Assembly (NCBI RefSeq): GCF_012273015.1
Contig: NZ_CP050954.1
Coordinates: 620,001-684,000, forward strand
Origin: Hymenobacter sp. BT18
GTDB taxonomy: Bacteria; Bacteroidota; Bacteroidia; Cytophagales; Hymenobacteraceae
DNA: 64,000 bases
Reading direction: 5' to 3'
Shown here: piece by piece, positions 26,401 to 38,825 of the stretch
Position numbering within the stretch: position 1 is the first letter of the stretch
Layout of the letters: every line of letters begins with the position of its first letter
Notes under the pieces: model-generated
The model's database searches: none
Seen by the model: only the letters and a program-made list of their open reading frames with translations
Told to the model about the DNA's origin: nothing
Translations under genes and position numbers: made by a program

Positions 26401-27159
26401 CTATTTCCACCACGCTTTATCTCGTTGGTAACCTCCACCTTTAAACGCCTGCCAGCCGTTGGCCCAATACTTTTCCTGTGGGCTGAACTCTCCTGCGCCT
26501 TGGTCGAAGTCACCGCTGTTGGGCATCCGGTAGTCACCCCAGTTGCAGCGTTTCACCTGCCCGGTTTTATACGATTGCCAGGTGCCCACAAACTGGTTGT
26601 TCTCGTAATTATCCGAGTAGTTCTGCAGGTCGTTATAGTACAGTTTGCCGTGGCGGTCCTGGTACCATTGCGTGCAGAGTACCCCTCGAAACACGCCGGC
26701 AGTTGGTTGCCCTTCTGGCTCCCGCAGCTCGTATTCGACCAGTGCTATTCCTGCTTTCACGGCCTTGGTAGGCATATCATCAGCGGCTCTTGGGCGGGCC
26801 TTGTTTTCCCGCACGTGCAGCAGCACGAAGGTGCCTTGAAACCCAGTTATGTTTGTGCCGACTTTAGCCTTGCCCGTGACGGTGTAGCGGCCCGGTTGCT
26901 GTGCATCGGGCCGTATCGTCAGGAGTTTTACCTGTAAGCGCCGGTAGCCGTCCCCAATAAAGCCAAACACCAAATCAGGGTCAGAGTGCAGCCAAAGTGG
27001 GGCAAATGACCGCGCCGTGTACTGGCGACTAAGCTCAGTTGGCTTCAAATCCGAACTGGCCAGCACTTGCCGACGGTACTGCTCGCTTTCAGAAGGCAAG
27101 GTGGCGACGCCCGTAAGCAGAAACACAAGGGCTGCTTTGGTTGAAAAGCTGACTAACAT
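26401..27159 (-). CDS. Secreted protein of unknown function
   Basis: 252 residues from the ATG at 27159, which begins a signal peptide (MLVSFSTKAALVFLLTGVAT). The upstream ATG at 27231 would add 24 unlikely residues and would precede the probable -7 element TACCTTGC at about 27198-27205. The body is mostly beta strands, with a WYQDRHGKLYYNDLQNYSD segment and an aromatic C-terminus (GGGYQRDKAWWK). No family is recognised. It is divergent from the ECF sigma factor gene. Confidence 0.65.
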   Translation of the reverse strand: MLVSFSTKAALVFLLTGVATLPSESEQYRRQVLASSDLKPTELSRQYTARSFAPLWLHSDPDLVFGFIGDGYRRLQVKLLTIRPDAQQPGRYTVTGKAKVGTNITGFQGTFVLLHVRENKARPRAADDMPTKAVKAGIALVEYELREPEGQPTAGVFRGVLCTQWYQDRHGKLYYNDLQNYSDNYENNQFVGTWQSYKTGQVKRCNWGDYRMPNSGDFDQGAGEFSPQEKYWANGWQAFKGGGYQRDKAWWK

Positions 27160-27282
27160 CGAATAGAACGGATGTACAGGTAACGTGAGACTCGGCAAGG
27201 TATAAAGATGACTATTTTCGTGTATCCTCATTAAACCTGTTCTCCTTCGGCGCCTCTAACCCCACACAGTCCGCCTCTCCCC

Positions 27283-27290
27283 TACCTTCA
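27283..27290 (+). promoter_or_regulatory. -7 element abutting the sigma factor start
   Basis: TACCTTCA ends 5 nt before the TTG start codon at 27296, which would make the sigma factor mRNA leaderless or nearly so. Confidence 0.45.
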
Positions 27291-27295
27291 CCTGC

Positions 27296-27841
27296 TTGGA
27301 AGACCAGGAAATCCTCCGCAAGTTCCATGACCCGGCCTCCCGTAACGTGGCCTTCAACCAGCTGGTGCGCAAGTACCAAAGCAAGGTGTACTGGCACGTG
27401 CGCAAAATGGTGGTCGACCACGAGGATGCCGACGACCTGGTGCAGGATACCTTCGTGAAGGTGTGGAACCACCTGGAGAACTTTCGCCAGGATGCCTCCT
27501 TGTACACTTGGATTTACCGCATTGCTACCAACGAGTGTCTGAGCTTTCTGCAAAGCAAGCGGCGCAAATTCTTTCTGCCCCTCAACGACGTGGGCGCCGA
27601 GCTGGCGCAAAAGCTGGAAGCCGACGAAGAGCTGGCCGGCGACGAAGTGGAGCTGAAGCTGCAGAAAGCCATTTTGCGCCTGCCCGACAAACAGCGGCTG
27701 GTCTTCAACCTGCGCTACTACGATGAAATGCCCTACGAGCAGATGGCCGACGTAACGGGCACTTCCGTAGGCGCGCTCAAAGCCTCGTATCACCATGCCG
27801 CCAAAAAAGTGGAGCAGTACGTGAACGAACATTTCTCTTAA
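27296..27841 (+). CDS. ECF-type RNA polymerase sigma factor
   Basis: 181 residues with sigma region 2 (FNQLVRKYQSKVYWHVRKMVVDHEDADDLVQDTFVKVW ... YTWIYRIATNECLSFLQSKRR) and region 4 (LPDKQRLVFNLRYYDEMPYEQMADVTGTSVGALKASYHHAAKKV). It redirects RNA polymerase to a stress or envelope regulon. The only in-frame start upstream of region 2 is the TTG at 27296; a stop lies at 27257 with no ATG or GTG between. It heads an operon with a membrane protein that may be its anti-sigma factor and a CpxP/Spy-like periplasmic protein. Confidence 0.92.
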   Translation: MEDQEILRKFHDPASRNVAFNQLVRKYQSKVYWHVRKMVVDHEDADDLVQDTFVKVWNHLENFRQDASLYTWIYRIATNECLSFLQSKRRKFFLPLNDVGAELAQKLEADEELAGDEVELKLQKAILRLPDKQRLVFNLRYYDEMPYEQMADVTGTSVGALKASYHHAAKKVEQYVNEHFS

Positions 27842-27879
27842 CGATTAAACCCCGGGGCCTTCCGCCTCTCTAACCGCCC

Positions 27880-28314
27880 ATGAACACGCCTTTCCGTTTG
27901 GACGAACACCGGCGCCGCCCCCACCCGCCGCTGACGCCTCCCCCAGACCGCTATTTTGAGCAGCTGCCCACCCGCCTGATGCAGCGCGTGCAGCCGGCTT
28001 CGGCCCCGGCCTGGGGCTGGCTCTCGGCCTTGTCGGCGCCGCTGCGCACGGCCCTGGCTTCCGTAGTGGTGCTGGGTGGCTTTGCCGCATCCTTTTTTCT
28101 GAGCCCGGCACCTGCGGCAACGTCGTCGCTGGCTCAGGTTCCCCAGGAAGAGCTGGTCCAATACCTGCTGGCAACTGACCAACGCCTAACCCTGGCCGAC
28201 CTGGCCGAGTTACCGGCCGCCGTGGCCGTCAGCAACACCGCTTACCTGGAGGCTACACCGGCCGAGGTACAGCGCGAACTGGACGCCCTTCCCATCGACG
28301 AAGCCTATCTATAA
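27880..28314 (+). CDS. Single-pass membrane protein, possible anti-sigma factor
   Basis: 144 residues: a proline- and arginine-rich cytoplasmic part (residues 1-50), one membrane helix (about residues 56-78, RTALASVVVLGGFAASFFLS), and an acidic periplasmic tail. Position directly after an ECF sigma gene, 38 bp downstream, and the one-helix topology suggest an anti-sigma factor. The cytoplasmic part has no clear zinc-binding anti-sigma (ZAS) motif, so the assignment rests on context. Confidence 0.65.
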   Translation: MNTPFRLDEHRRRPHPPLTPPPDRYFEQLPTRLMQRVQPASAPAWGWLSALSAPLRTALASVVVLGGFAASFFLSPAPAATSSLAQVPQEELVQYLLATDQRLTLADLAELPAAVAVSNTAYLEATPAEVQRELDALPIDEAYL

Positions 28315-28343
28315 GTTACTCATTCCAACTTGCCTCTCACCCC

Positions 28344-28823
28344 ATGAGCTACCTCAAATACCTTACTCTGGCCCTGACGCTGCTGATCCTGCCGCTGGCA
28401 TCGGAGGCGCAGACCGGCCGCCGCGGCGAGCGGCTTAGTCAGCTGGAAAACGCTAAAATTGCCTACCTCACCGATAAGCTGGCCCTTACCCAGGACCAGG
28501 CCCAGCGCTTCTGGCCGGTGTACAACGAGTACAGCGACAAGCGCCGGGACCTGAACCGCCGCCAGCGCCAGCTGCGCACCGACAACCCCGATGCCCTCAC
28601 CGACCAGCAGCTGCGCGATAATATCCGGCAGGTGCTGGCCCTGCGCCAGCAGGAAGTCGACCTGGAGAAAGACTACGTGGAGCGGTTTCAGAAGGTCATC
28701 AGCCTCCGGCAAACGGCCCGTTTGTTTATTGCCGAGCGGCAGTTCACCAAGGAAGTGCTGCAGCGCGTGGCCGACCGGCGTGGCGGGCGGCCCGGGCCGC
28801 CACCGGGTGGTCTGGACGAATAA
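28344..28823 (+). CDS. Spy/CpxP-like periplasmic protein
   Basis: 159 residues with a signal peptide (MSYLKYLTLALTLLILPLASEAQ) and a long helical, highly charged body containing the LTxxQ-type repeats of the family (LALTQDQAQRFWPVYNEYSDKRR). It ends in a GRPGPPPGG tail. Such proteins act as stress sensors or chaperones in the periplasm. As the third gene of the sigma-factor operon, it probably reports envelope state to the regulator. Confidence 0.8.
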   Translation: MSYLKYLTLALTLLILPLASEAQTGRRGERLSQLENAKIAYLTDKLALTQDQAQRFWPVYNEYSDKRRDLNRRQRQLRTDNPDALTDQQLRDNIRQVLALRQQEVDLEKDYVERFQKVISLRQTARLFIAERQFTKEVLQRVADRRGGRPGPPPGGLDE

Positions 28824-28840
28824 GCTAACGTTACTGAAAA

Positions 28841-28871
28841 CATGAAAAAGGCTGCCTCGGCAGCCTTTTTC
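28841..28871 (+). terminator. Terminator of the sigma-factor operon
   Basis: AAAAAGGCTGCC and GGCAGCCTTTTT pair around a 2-nt loop just after the operon. Confidence 0.88.
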
Positions 28872-28892
28872 GGGTCCCGGTCAGTCGTGGTG

Positions 28893-28900
28893 TACCTTTG
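28893..28900 (+). promoter_or_regulatory. -7 element of aminotransferase promoter
   Basis: TACCTTTG is an exact consensus match, 23 nt before the start codon at 28924; CTTTTT at 28865-28870 overlaps the preceding terminator. Confidence 0.6.
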
Positions 28901-28923
28901 CGGCCCCACGCTGTTACTTCCAT

Positions 28924-30135
28924 ATGCTCACCCCACGCCAATTATTCCTGCGTCATCAGGCCCAAACCTCTGACTTTCCGCTGCTGCTTGAAATTGAGCG
29001 GGCGGAAGGCGTGTTCATGTACGGCCCCGACGGGCGGCCTTACCTGGATTTAATTTCCGGCATCGGCGTCAGCAACGTGGGGCACCGCCACCCCCGCGTG
29101 CTACAGGCCATCCAGCACCAGCTCGATAAGTACCTGCACCTGATGGTGTACGGGGAGCTGGTGCAGGCCCCGCCGGCCGAGCTGGCCCACGCCCTGCACC
29201 AAACCCTGCCGGCCCGCCTCGACTCGGTTTACTTCACCAACTCCGGCACCGAAGCCGTGGAGGGGGCCCTCAAGCTGGCCAAGCGCCATACCGGCCGCAC
29301 CGGTCTGGTCAGCTGCCACCGCGCCTACCATGGCTCTACCCAGGGGGCGCTGTCCGTCACGGGCTCCGAAGACTTCAAGCGCAGCTACCGCCCCCTGTTG
29401 CCCGACGTGCAGCATATCGAGTTTAACGATCTGACAGACCTGCAGCTGATTACCGAGCACACGGCAGCCGTTATCGTGGAAACAGTGCAGGGAGAGGCGG
29501 GTGTGCGGGTACCGGAGGCCGGTTACCTTACGGCGCTGCGCCAGCGCTGCACGGCGGTGGGTGCCCTGCTGATTCTGGACGAAATTCAGTGTGGCTTTGG
29601 GCGTACCGGTACCTTCTGGGCCTTCGAGCAGTTTGGCATTGAGCCCGATATTCTGCTCACCGCCAAAGGCATGGGCGGCGGCATGCCCATCGGGGCCTTC
29701 ATTGCGCCCCAGGAAATCATGGCCGGCTTCAAGAGCAACCCCATTTTGGGGCACCTGACTACGTTCGGGGGTCATCCGGTATCGTGCGCGGCGGCGCTGG
29801 CCACGCTGCGCGTAATTCAGGAGGAGCAACTGCTGGCGGGCGTAACGGCAAAAGCCGCCCTGTTTCGGCGGCTTTTGCGGCACCCGGCCATTCAGGAAGT
29901 ACGCGGGTGTGGCCTGCTGATGGCCGTGGAATTCGATTCGTTTGCCGTGCTCAAGCCGATTATCGACCGTGCCCTGGCCCACGAGGGCATCCTCACGGAC
30001 TGGTTTCTGTTCTGCGACAACTCTCTGCGCCTTGCTCCCCCGCTTACTATCACCCACGCGGAAATAGAACAGGCCTGCGCGGCCCTGCTCCGCGCCGTAT
30101 CCTTCGTTACGGGCCAAGAGCAGGGGGCTGCGTAA
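28924..30135 (+). CDS. Class III aminotransferase (PLP-dependent)
   Basis: 403 residues of the acetylornithine/4-aminobutyrate aminotransferase family. NSGTEAVEGALKLAKRHTGR binds the PLP phosphate, LILDEIQCGFGRTGTFWAFE carries the conserved Asp, and the Schiff-base Lys is in LLTAKGMGGGMPIGAF (about residue 249). GHLTTFGGHPVSCAAALATL is also typical. ArgD, GabT and related enzymes share all of these, and no arginine genes are adjacent, so the amino donor is left open. Confidence 0.9.
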   Translation: MLTPRQLFLRHQAQTSDFPLLLEIERAEGVFMYGPDGRPYLDLISGIGVSNVGHRHPRVLQAIQHQLDKYLHLMVYGELVQAPPAELAHALHQTLPARLDSVYFTNSGTEAVEGALKLAKRHTGRTGLVSCHRAYHGSTQGALSVTGSEDFKRSYRPLLPDVQHIEFNDLTDLQLITEHTAAVIVETVQGEAGVRVPEAGYLTALRQRCTAVGALLILDEIQCGFGRTGTFWAFEQFGIEPDILLTAKGMGGGMPIGAFIAPQEIMAGFKSNPILGHLTTFGGHPVSCAAALATLRVIQEEQLLAGVTAKAALFRRLLRHPAIQEVRGCGLLMAVEFDSFAVLKPIIDRALAHEGILTDWFLFCDNSLRLAPPLTITHAEIEQACAALLRAVSFVTGQEQGAA

Positions 30136-30152
30136 GGCAGCTACGGGCCTGC

Positions 30153-30602
30153 TTAGTGCTGGCCCAGTCCTTCGTTGTAGTTTAGAAAGCTCTGCGACTC
30201 TTCTTTGATCTGGTCGCGGGGCAGGCCGTCTTTCACGCCCAGGGAAATCTTGCGCACCAGCACGCCTACTATAGCCTTGCGGAAGCCCAGCTTTTCGGCC
30301 ATATCGATGCAAAAGTCCATTTCGTGGTCGTCCACCACGCCGTCGGCCAGCATCATGTCTACTAGGTCAAAAATCTGGTCAAACCGCTCCGAATCATTGT
30401 CGGGCACCAGCATGGCGCGGTCGGTGGCGCTGGCCACAATGGAGCGTACATCATCGGCGCGCATGCCGTTTTTCTTCCCCACTGCCACAATGAAGTTCAT
30501 CTCGCGCTCATCGATGTGACCATCGGCTTTGGCCAGCGCAGCCAGGTTGGCCAAATGGCTTTTGACTTTTTTTGTCTGTTCGCTTTCGAAAAAACCAAAC
30601 AT
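30153..30602 (-). CDS. TerB-like domain protein
   Basis: 149 residues, all helical, of the TerB (tellurite resistance/co-chaperone DjlA-associated) type: LAALAKADGHIDEREMNFI and a second half-repeat DMMLADGVVDDHEMDFCIDMAEKLGF, both with acidic metal-binding loops. The ATG at 30602 gives a normal N-terminus (MFGFFESEQTKKVKSHL); the longer frame upstream is hydrophobic and unlikely. The role is unknown. It is convergent with the aminotransferase gene. Confidence 0.8.
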   Translation of the reverse strand: MFGFFESEQTKKVKSHLANLAALAKADGHIDEREMNFIVAVGKKNGMRADDVRSIVASATDRAMLVPDNDSERFDQIFDLVDMMLADGVVDDHEMDFCIDMAEKLGFRKAIVGVLVRKISLGVKDGLPRDQIKEESQSFLNYNEGLGQH

Positions 30603-30822
30603 AGCAGTGGGAATGCTTAAAACGGTGAAAATGAGGAAGACTAGACGGCTGCAAAAGGCATAGGACAGGATGGGGAATATAGCAGTCCGGCCGTCAGCAA
30701 GCAATACGCAATTGCTGAAAAAATAGCCAACTCTACAATTTCCAAGTTGATTTTAACGTACTTCGCAGCATTTGCGTGGCCTGACTGCCTGGCCCATCTG
30801 CTTAGTACTTGGCACCTGAACA

Positions 30823-31794
30823 ATGAAACGAATAGGAGTTTTTACCAGCGGCGGCGATTCGCCGGGCATGAACGCCTGTATCCGCGCCGTGGTCCGCACG
30901 GCCGTTTACCACGGAATTGAAGTATACGGCATCATGCGCGGCTACAGCGGCATGATTAAAGGCGAGTTTGTCCGCCTCGATTCGGCCTCGGTGTCCAATA
31001 CCATTCAGAAGGGCGGCACCATTCTCAAATCGGCCCGCTCGCAGAAGTTCATGACCAAGGAAGGCCGCCAGCAGGCCTTCGACCAGCTCGTCAACAACGG
31101 CATTGAGGGCCTGGTGGCCATCGGTGGTAACGGCACCTTTACCGGGGCAACGCTTTTCGAGGAAGAATTCGGCATTCCCACTGTGGGTGCGCCTGGCACT
31201 ATCGACAACGACCTGTACGGCACCGATTACACCATCGGTTACGACACGGCCGTAAACACGGCCCTGGAGGCCATCGACAAAATCCGGGATACGGCCGACT
31301 CGCACGACCGGTGCTTTTTTGTGGAAGTAATGGGCCGCGACTCAGGCTACATTGCTATTCCCTGCGCCATCGGGGGCGGGGCCGAAATTGTGATGGTTCC
31401 CGAAACCAAGCTGTCCACCGAAGCCGTCATCGACAGCCTGCGCACCAGCTGGGACCGGTCCAAGACCTCATTTATCGTAGTGGTGGCTGAGGGCGACGAG
31501 GAAGGCAACGCCCACCTGGTCGCCCAGCAGGTGAAGGCTGCTATTCCGCAGCTCGACACCCGCGTAACCATCATTGGCCACATCCAGCGCGGCGGTGCCC
31601 CCTCCGCCGCCGACCGTATGCTGGCTTCGCAGATCGGTATTGCCGCCGTGGAAGGCCTGATGAACGGCATGCGCAACGTCATGGCCGGTATTGTGGACCG
31701 CAAGCTGGTGTACACGCCTTTCAAAGACACCATCTACAAGAAGAAACTCATCAACCAAAGCTTTATGCGCATGGTGGATATCCTGAGCGTATAG
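30823..31794 (+). CDS. pfkA: 6-phosphofructokinase
   Basis: 323 residues; phosphorylates fructose 6-phosphate in glycolysis. ATP-site GGDSPGMNA, catalytic GTIDNDLYGTDYTIGYDTA, substrate-binding MGRDSGYIA and GHIQRGGAPSAADR are all present. The loop after the ATP-binding glycine pair reads IGGNGTF, so residue 103 is Asn (codon AAC at 31129), where E. coli PfkA has the Mg-coordinating Asp103. The following Gly104 is the type found in ATP-dependent, not pyrophosphate-dependent, enzymes. The family assignment is firm; catalytic behaviour may differ. Confidence 0.93.
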   Translation: MKRIGVFTSGGDSPGMNACIRAVVRTAVYHGIEVYGIMRGYSGMIKGEFVRLDSASVSNTIQKGGTILKSARSQKFMTKEGRQQAFDQLVNNGIEGLVAIGGNGTFTGATLFEEEFGIPTVGAPGTIDNDLYGTDYTIGYDTAVNTALEAIDKIRDTADSHDRCFFVEVMGRDSGYIAIPCAIGGGAEIVMVPETKLSTEAVIDSLRTSWDRSKTSFIVVVAEGDEEGNAHLVAQQVKAAIPQLDTRVTIIGHIQRGGAPSAADRMLASQIGIAAVEGLMNGMRNVMAGIVDRKLVYTPFKDTIYKKKLINQSFMRMVDILSV

Positions 31795-31806
31795 ATTCTG
31801 CTTTCG

Positions 31807-31890
31807 CGAAATAGCCAAGGCGAAGCCTGAATATTGGGAGCAGTCATGCAACTGACTTTTCAATATTCAGGCTTCGTCTTAGCTATTTCG
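31807..31890. terminator. Long inverted repeat between pfkA and miaA
   Basis: CGAAATAGCCAAGGCGAAGC ... and its imperfect inverse (arms of about 29 nt, ending in AATATT/AATATT) enclose 27 nt. It lies between convergent genes and probably ends both transcripts. Confidence 0.7.
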
Positions 31891-31986
31891 AGCTATGTCA
31901 AGCATGCGTGAGACCTTGGCGCTAACGTTGAACAGCAGAACCGCGCTGGGTTGGCCTAGCGCCCTCCGCTGGCTGTAACACGCTGA

Positions 31987-32946
31987 CTACAAGCCGGCGG
32001 GGAGATTAGAGGCAGACATCAGCATTGGCCCAATGGCAGCTTCGGCCTGATCCGGGTGCAGCCACTGGTAGTCGGTATCCCGGCGCAGCCAGGTGAGCTG
32101 GCGCTTGGCGTAGTGCCGCGTGTTGCGCTTGAGCAGGCGCACAGCCTCGGCGTAGTCGTAGTGCCCGTCGAAGTAGTCGAACAGCTCCTTATAGCCCACG
32201 GTCTGCAGGGCGTTGTGGTGGCGGTGCGGGTACAAGGCGCGGGCTTCGGCCTCCAGGCCCTGGGCCAGCATCTGGTCCATCCGCTCGTCGATGCGCTGGT
32301 ACAGTTCCTCCCGCTCCCGGGTCAGTGCCACCTTCACCGTACGAAAAGGCCGCGGCGCGGCTCCGGCCTGATGAAAGGAGCTGAACGCCTGCCCGGTGCC
32401 GCGGCATATCTCCAGGGCCCGCACCACCCGCTGGTGGTTTTGCCGGTCGATGCGCTGGTACGTGACGGGGTCGAGGCGGGCCAGCTCGGCCACCAAAGGC
32501 TCCAGCCCTTGCGCCGCCAGCTCCTGGTGCAGCTGCTCCCGTACTTCCGGCGCTACTTTCGGCACATCGTCGAAGCCTTCGGTTACGGCCTGCAGGTACA
32601 GCCCGGAGCCGCCCGTGAGGATAACGACCGGGTGCAGCGCAAACAGCCGGTTCAGTACCGCCAGGGCATCCTGCTCGTAGCGGCCGGCGTTGTAGTCCTC
32701 CAGAATGGAGTGCGAGTCGATGAAGTGATGGGGCACGCCCTGCATCTCGGCCGGCGTGGGCTTGGCCGTGCCTATCGTCAGCTCGCGAAAGAACTGGCGC
32801 GAATCGGCCGACACAATTTCCGTTTTCAGCTGCTGGGCCAGGCGCACGCACAAGGCCGTTTTGCCCACCGCCGTAGGGCCGGAAATAACCAGTAGAGTAG
32901 GTTGGGCAGTGGCGTTTTCTTTCTGTGGCAGCACGGGAATTGGCAT
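31987..32946 (-). CDS. miaA: tRNA dimethylallyltransferase
   Basis: 319 residues; adds the isopentenyl group to A37 of tRNAs that read codons starting with U. P-loop ISGPTAVGKTAL (about residues 20-31), SADSRQFFRELTIGTAKP, GGSGLYLQAV and the C-terminal YAKRQLTWLRRD are diagnostic. The ATG at 32946 is chosen because it directly precedes the P-loop domain and overlaps the stop of the upstream glycosyltransferase gene by one base (TGATG), which implies translational coupling. Confidence 0.95.
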   Translation of the reverse strand: MPIPVLPQKENATAQPTLLVISGPTAVGKTALCVRLAQQLKTEIVSADSRQFFRELTIGTAKPTPAEMQGVPHHFIDSHSILEDYNAGRYEQDALAVLNRLFALHPVVILTGGSGLYLQAVTEGFDDVPKVAPEVREQLHQELAAQGLEPLVAELARLDPVTYQRIDRQNHQRVVRALEICRGTGQAFSSFHQAGAAPRPFRTVKVALTREREELYQRIDERMDQMLAQGLEAEARALYPHRHHNALQTVGYKELFDYFDGHYDYAEAVRLLKRNTRHYAKRQLTWLRRDTDYQWLHPDQAEAAIGPMLMSASNLPAGL

Positions 32947-34094
32947 CAGGAGTTTCTGGTCGATGTGGGTGGGACCTGCCCCGGCAGCAGCGCGTCGTAT
33001 AAGGCCAGTAGGTGCATTTCTTCCTGCTGCCAGTTGAGCGTGGTGCGCACTTGGCGGCAATTATCGGCCAACTCCTGGTAGTGCGCCTCGTCGCCGCCGG
33101 GCAGGAGGCGGGTAAGGGCAGCGGCCAGGGCGGCGGGTTGCAGGTCGGGCACCAGATCGGCTACCGGGCATTGGGCGTTCAGGGCCCGGTACTCGGGGAA
33201 GTCGATAACCACCTGCGGTACGCCGGCGTGCAGGTAGTCGAAAAACTTATTTGCCAGGGAGTAGTAGTAGCTCAGTCCCCGGTTTTCGAGCAGCAGCACC
33301 CCTACCCGGGCCTGTCGGGTAAGCTGACGCAGCTCCGCGGGCAGCACATACCCGCGAAAGGAAACTTTGCCGCTGGCCAGCAAACCCAGCTGCGCCGCGC
33401 GGGCCCGCAGCTCCACCGATAAGTCGCCCTCCCCGCACAAAACCAGTTGGCCCCGTACGTTCGGCATGGCTTCCAGCAGCGCCTCCAGCCCTCGGCCTTC
33501 GTTTAATACTCCTTGGTACAGAATCAGGCTGTTGTTGGGCACGGGCGGAGCCGCCTCCACCGTGAGGCGGCTGATATTGCGAATCACCTCGAAAGTACGC
33601 CCGTAGCGCTGCCGGAAAACGGCGGCCAGCGCCGGCCCCACCGTATAGGCCAACGAGGCCCGGGGCACAATAAACTTTTCTACCTGCCGCCACACCCACT
33701 GCACGGCCGGGCGGCGCACCACTTCGGGCATTTCCGTGAACAGTTCGTGGGCATCGTATACGAAAGGCTGGCCGCCCAGACGGGCCCGCAGCCACACGGG
33801 CAGGGCCGTGTCCAGGTCGATGGCGCACCAGACTGCCGCACGCTGGGTAAGCAGGTACGCCAGCAGCCGCAAGGTAAATTCCAGGTAAAACAGCTTCCCC
33901 TTGGTAAACCAGCAGCTCAGGCGGTGCTGCTGGTACGGCTGCGGGGTGAGCGGCAACGACTGGGGCAGCTCCCGGCCCACCAGCAGCACCGTATACCCCT
34001 GCCCGGCCAAGGAGCCGCAGATACGCTGCATCCGCTGGTCGTAGTTCAGGTCGGTGGTGACGGCAAAAAGGAGACGGGGCATGGCGGAACTCAT
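32946..34094 (-). CDS. Family 4-like glycosyltransferase
   Basis: 382 residues with a two-domain GT-B layout. The N-terminal half has the usual DLNYDQRMQRICGSLAGQGYTVLLVGRE start; the C-terminal half has LILYQGVLNEGRGLEALLEAMPNV, LVLCGEGDL and the donor-binding YYYSLANKFFDYLHAGVPQVV region with a Glu in the EYRAL segment. The acceptor is unknown; cell-surface glycan synthesis is likely. It is coupled to miaA and divergent from the histidine kinase gene. Confidence 0.85.
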   Translation of the reverse strand: MSSAMPRLLFAVTTDLNYDQRMQRICGSLAGQGYTVLLVGRELPQSLPLTPQPYQQHRLSCWFTKGKLFYLEFTLRLLAYLLTQRAAVWCAIDLDTALPVWLRARLGGQPFVYDAHELFTEMPEVVRRPAVQWVWRQVEKFIVPRASLAYTVGPALAAVFRQRYGRTFEVIRNISRLTVEAAPPVPNNSLILYQGVLNEGRGLEALLEAMPNVRGQLVLCGEGDLSVELRARAAQLGLLASGKVSFRGYVLPAELRQLTRQARVGVLLLENRGLSYYYSLANKFFDYLHAGVPQVVIDFPEYRALNAQCPVADLVPDLQPAALAAALTRLLPGGDEAHYQELADNCRQVRTTLNWQQEEMHLLALYDALLPGQVPPTSTRNS

Positions 34095-34220
34095 CCAGAC
34101 TCCGCATTATTCGGCGGCCGCACACGGCGGATTCGGGATATTTTGACAAATTTAAGCAGTCAACCACTCCCGCACAGCGCCCAGTTCACCCACGCTGCTC
34201 TTCTGACCTTTCTTTCCTGC

Positions 34221-38264
<4,044 letters not shown>

Positions 38265-38326
38265 CCAATACCGTTACCTAAGACCCGCTCACTCACCTCT
38301 CCCCATCCCCTACTTCTTTCTTTCTC

Positions 38327-38704
38327 ATGGCCGACTATAAGACGATTCTGATTGCCGAAGACAGCTCCGTAATTCTGAATCTGACCAAGAAAATTCTGGA
38401 ATTACAGAAATATAAAATTGTATCCGCCAAGAACGGCGGCGAAGTAATGAAGCAGGTCGAGTCCCAGGACATTGACTGCGTACTGATGGATATCAACATT
38501 CCGGTGAAAGACGGCATGGAGTGCACCCGCGAAATCCGTCGGCACACTGACCCGCGCATTGCCGCTATTCCCGTTATTGCCATTACCGGCAACGCCAACA
38601 ACTACTCCATGGAGCAGTTCCGCGAGGCCGGCGTGACGGACTACCTGCCCAAGCCCCTCGATTTCGACGCCCTGGTGCGCGTGGTGAAGCAGTATGTAGG
38701 TTAG
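38327..38704 (+). CDS. Single-domain response regulator
   Basis: 125-residue receiver with acidic pair (IAEDSS), phospho-Asp (CVLMDINIPVKDGMEC, about residue 53), conserved Thr (AITGN) and Lys (YLPKPL). It lacks an output domain, so like CheY/Spo0F proteins it acts by contact or carries phosphate. It is the probable partner of the hybrid kinase upstream. Confidence 0.93.
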   Translation: MADYKTILIAEDSSVILNLTKKILELQKYKIVSAKNGGEVMKQVESQDIDCVLMDINIPVKDGMECTREIRRHTDPRIAAIPVIAITGNANNYSMEQFREAGVTDYLPKPLDFDALVRVVKQYVG

Positions 38705-38709
38705 TTTTC

Positions 38710-38814
38710 GGGGACTTGGGGTCTTGGGGACTTGGGGTCTTGGTATCTGTTCAACGAAACATTGTTTTTCAGAACGTCAACCAAGACCCTAAGTCCCCAA
38801 GACCCCAAGTCCCC
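38710..38814. repeat. Inverted array of GGGGACTTGGGGTCTTGG words
   Basis: The left side (38710-38742) has GGGGACTTGGGGTCTT twice; the right side (38781-38814) has the inverse words AAGACCC/AAGTCCCC three to four times. Together they form a long, G-rich hairpin with a 38-nt loop, between the response regulator and the PhnP-like gene, and could act as a terminator. Confidence 0.75.
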
Positions 38815-38825
38815 ATTTTTCCAGT

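Noticed and set aside
33513..34220. A 236-residue N-terminal extension of the histidine kinase
   Set aside because: This part is antisense to the glycosyltransferase gene, and the PAS domains begin right after the ATG at 34221.
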